Assembly (NCBI GenBank): GCA_910586125.1
Contig: CAJUHP010000007.1
Location: 34,410-98,409 of the forward strand
Source of the DNA: an uncultured Lachnospiraceae bacterium
GTDB lineage: Bacteria; Bacillota; Clostridia; Lachnospirales; Lachnospiraceae
Direction of reading: 5' to 3'
DNA: 64,000 nt
The notes under the pieces were generated by a model that was not told the origin of the DNA, did no database searches, and saw only the letters and a program-made list of their open reading frames with translations. The translations under genes and the position numbers were made by a program. This document shows positions 62,777-64,000 of this stretch, one piece after another (within the stretch, counting starts at the first letter, position 1; each line of letters opens with the position of its first letter).

Positions 62777-62977
62777 ATGGCAGGTAGTACAGATTATAAA
62801 AATAAATGGCAAGCTGAAAACCGTGAACGAATAAACATGGTTGTTCCAAAAGGTTATAAGGAAAAAATCAAAACCGCAGCCCAAAAAACAGGTGAATCCG
62901 TAAACGGCTATATCAAAAAAGCTGTTGATGACCGCATAGCACACGATACAAAGCAAATAGCATCTGATAATGAATAG
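62777..62977 (+). CDS. Ribbon-helix-helix (Arc-like) protein
   Basis: The 66-residue protein has the strand RINMVVPKGYKEKIKTAAQKTG followed by the helix SVNGYIKKAVDDRIAHD, the RHH pattern common on plasmids and conjugative elements. The start at 62777 follows AGGAAG. It probably represses its own promoter through the palindrome upstream. No toxin gene follows directly. Confidence 0.78.
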   Translation: MAGSTDYKNKWQAENRERINMVVPKGYKEKIKTAAQKTGESVNGYIKKAVDDRIAHDTKQIASDNE

Positions 62978-63140
62978 TGTATGGTGAAGAAGGTGACTTT
63001 ATTTTCTGGTGCCCCACTGGAACACATAAAAGAAAGAGGGTGTCAAAATATCAAAGGATAAAAAAACAAAATATACGGGCTTTCACTTCTGCACAAGCAC
63101 ACAAGCGTTACGTGAAAGATTTTATTGAATCAAAGTGCGT

Positions 63141-63263
63141 ATGAAAGCTGAAAAGCTCTCAATCATTCAGGAACACGCCGCTAGTATGGGAGAAAGTGCT
63201 ACTGCTTTTATCAATCGGGCTATTGATAAAACGACGGAACGTGACAACCACAAGCAGGAATGA
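63141..63263 (+). pseudogene. Fragment of a second RHH gene
   Basis: The frame encodes MKAEKLSIIQEHAASMGESATAFINRAIDKTTERDN, the C-terminal half of another RHH protein. Upstream, KDKKTKYTGFHFCTS-like text in another frame suggests a frameshifted or truncated N-terminus. It lies inside the element remnant. Confidence 0.5.
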
Positions 63264-63335
63264 CCCCCCCTGTCGGTACATTCAAAATAACTCCACCAAA
63301 ACCGAATATAATAACCATGAAAGGAAGTGTATACT

Positions 63336-63545
63336 ATGAGCAATCGTGAATTAGCTAAAAGCCTGATAGACCAAATATCAGATGCCAAACTGCTTTATGT
63401 TATTCCTTATCTGCAAGGTGCAGCAGTACCGGAGGAAATGCCAAGCGCGGAAACAATCGCCTCTATTGAGGAATTGGAGAACGGCGGCGGCACTCTCTTT
63501 ACCGGCAGTACAGAGGCTTTATTTGCTGAATTGATGGAGGAATGA
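63336..63545 (+). CDS. Type II antitoxin (RelB/DinJ-like)
   Basis: The 69-residue acidic protein precedes the YafQ-type toxin by three bases, the normal antitoxin position. The N-terminus MSNRELAKSLIDQISDAKLLYVIPYLQG is a helical dimerisation-like part; the C-terminal part is disordered and acidic, fit for toxin binding. The start follows GGAAG. It lacks a clear RHH strand, so it is identified mainly by context. Confidence 0.72.
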   Translation: MSNRELAKSLIDQISDAKLLYVIPYLQGAAVPEEMPSAETIASIEELENGGGTLFTGSTEALFAELMEE

Positions 63546-63548
63546 CAA

Positions 63549-63821
63549 ATGCTTGATGTTAGATACTCCACAAAGTTCAAGAAAGATTTTAAGTTATGTG
63601 TAAAGCGTGGGTATAAAATGCTCCTGCTCCAACAAGCTATTGATACATTGCGTATTCCCGTCCCGCTCCCGGAAAAGAATAAAGACCATAATTTGACTGG
63701 GAATTATTTAGGATATAGGGAATGTCACATTGCCCCGGACTGGCTGCTCATATATAAGCAAGTCGGAAATGAATTGAGATTAGACCGAACTGGGACACAC
63801 GCTGATCTGTTCGGAGTGTAA
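63549..63821 (+). CDS. YafQ-family mRNA interferase toxin
   Basis: The 90-residue RelE-fold toxin aligns with E. coli YafQ: His47, His60, Asp64, Trp65, Arg80 and His84 correspond with a constant offset of three to the known catalytic set (His50, His63, Asp67, Trp68, Arg83, His87). It should cut mRNA on the ribosome. It lies three bases after the antitoxin; the stop is at 63821. Confidence 0.9.
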   Translation: MLDVRYSTKFKKDFKLCVKRGYKMLLLQQAIDTLRIPVPLPEKNKDHNLTGNYLGYRECHIAPDWLLIYKQVGNELRLDRTGTHADLFGV

Positions 63822-64000
63822 GCCCCGCAGGGCACTTTTGATAGGCTCCGGCTGTCTGAGGTGCTTTTGCGTACTTTTGGAAAAATATTTCTCGATCAGA
63901 CAGAGGATACCGCCCAGACTCCCGTCAAAGGAGAAAGGGCGGTTTTGAGACTGTTTCAAAGTTTGTGTAAAGTCGAAAAACTGATATAAGATATGTTGTT

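Noticed and set aside
63822..64000. Right-end sequence after the YafQ toxin gene
   Set aside because: No gene or signal could be supported before the window edge.

Overview
The window looks like the chromosome of a spore-forming Clostridia bacterium, most likely a gut Lachnospiraceae; the genus cannot be fixed from the sequence alone. The reasons are a spoIIGA-sigE-sigG sporulation cluster with a Spo0A-type promoter, a SleC-like cortex-lytic protein, a canonical ylxM-ffh-rpsP-khpA-rimM-trmD operon, a tmcAL / phosphotransacylase / DUF177-rpmF neighbourhood, ECF-type vitamin transporters and many PTS genes. Sigma-A promoters, AGGAGG-type ribosome binding sites and intrinsic terminators are easy to read. 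Most genes are on the minus strand.

Layout. 1-2.8 kb: a partial large lipoprotein (propeller-like part plus solute-binding part) and a broken response-regulator remnant. 2.9-9.7 kb: ychF, an orphan sigma factor, a Pro/Gly/Trp low-complexity protein, a YjdF-like membrane protein, guaB, a Cof-type HAD phosphatase and a YesL-like membrane protein. 9.8-14.4 kb: a beta-glucoside module (licT-type antiterminator, bglP, bglA) with two antiterminator target/terminator pairs, one before licT and one before bglP. 14.5-18.2 kb: DUF177-rpmF, pduL, tmcAL and an LMW protein tyrosine phosphatase.

18.2-28.6 kb is an accessory region: a mobile-element-like relic at about 18.8-19.35 kb, a putative zinc peptidase, a DUF5694-like protein, several GNAT acetyltransferases, DUF1963, CbrC-like and DUF1905 proteins, broken esterase and DUF5655 genes, and a P-loop kinase next to an ECF S component. 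28.7-32.6 kb: the sporulation cluster, with an oppositely oriented ROK sugar kinase and its own promoter placed between sigE and sigG. 32.6-35.8 kb: SPFH plus ribbon-helix-helix pair, an iron-sulfur flavoprotein-like reductase, and ribU behind an FMN riboswitch.

35.9-40.7 kb: a five-gene biotin-dependent sodium-pump decarboxylase operon that carries both a 12S-type and a 5S-type carboxyltransferase. 40.8-49 kb: a dual HD/HD-GYP protein, dacF, pcp, proA, proB, a SEC-C protein, and a GntR/YtrA-type regulator with its ABC transporter. 49.4-56.8 kb: a long operon encoding a PRD-type regulator, fructose-family EIIA, EIIB and EIIC, an M24 peptidase, an M42 peptidase and a PatB/MalY-type C-S lyase. 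It resembles an expanded version of the poorly understood E. coli frv operon and has a structured leader with a terminator. 57.1-62.1 kb: the SleC-like gene and the ffh/rpsP/trmD operon. 62.3-63.8 kb: a truncated tyrosine recombinase, ribbon-helix-helix genes with a palindromic operator, and a YafQ-type toxin-antitoxin pair, which look like the edge or relic of an integrated element.

The candidates most worth a second look are the frv-like PTS/peptidase/lyase operon with its leader, the composite decarboxylase/transcarboxylase operon, the ROK gene inside the sporulation cluster, and a hairpin repeat family present in two copies. All family names come from sequence patterns recognised by eye; no database search was run.
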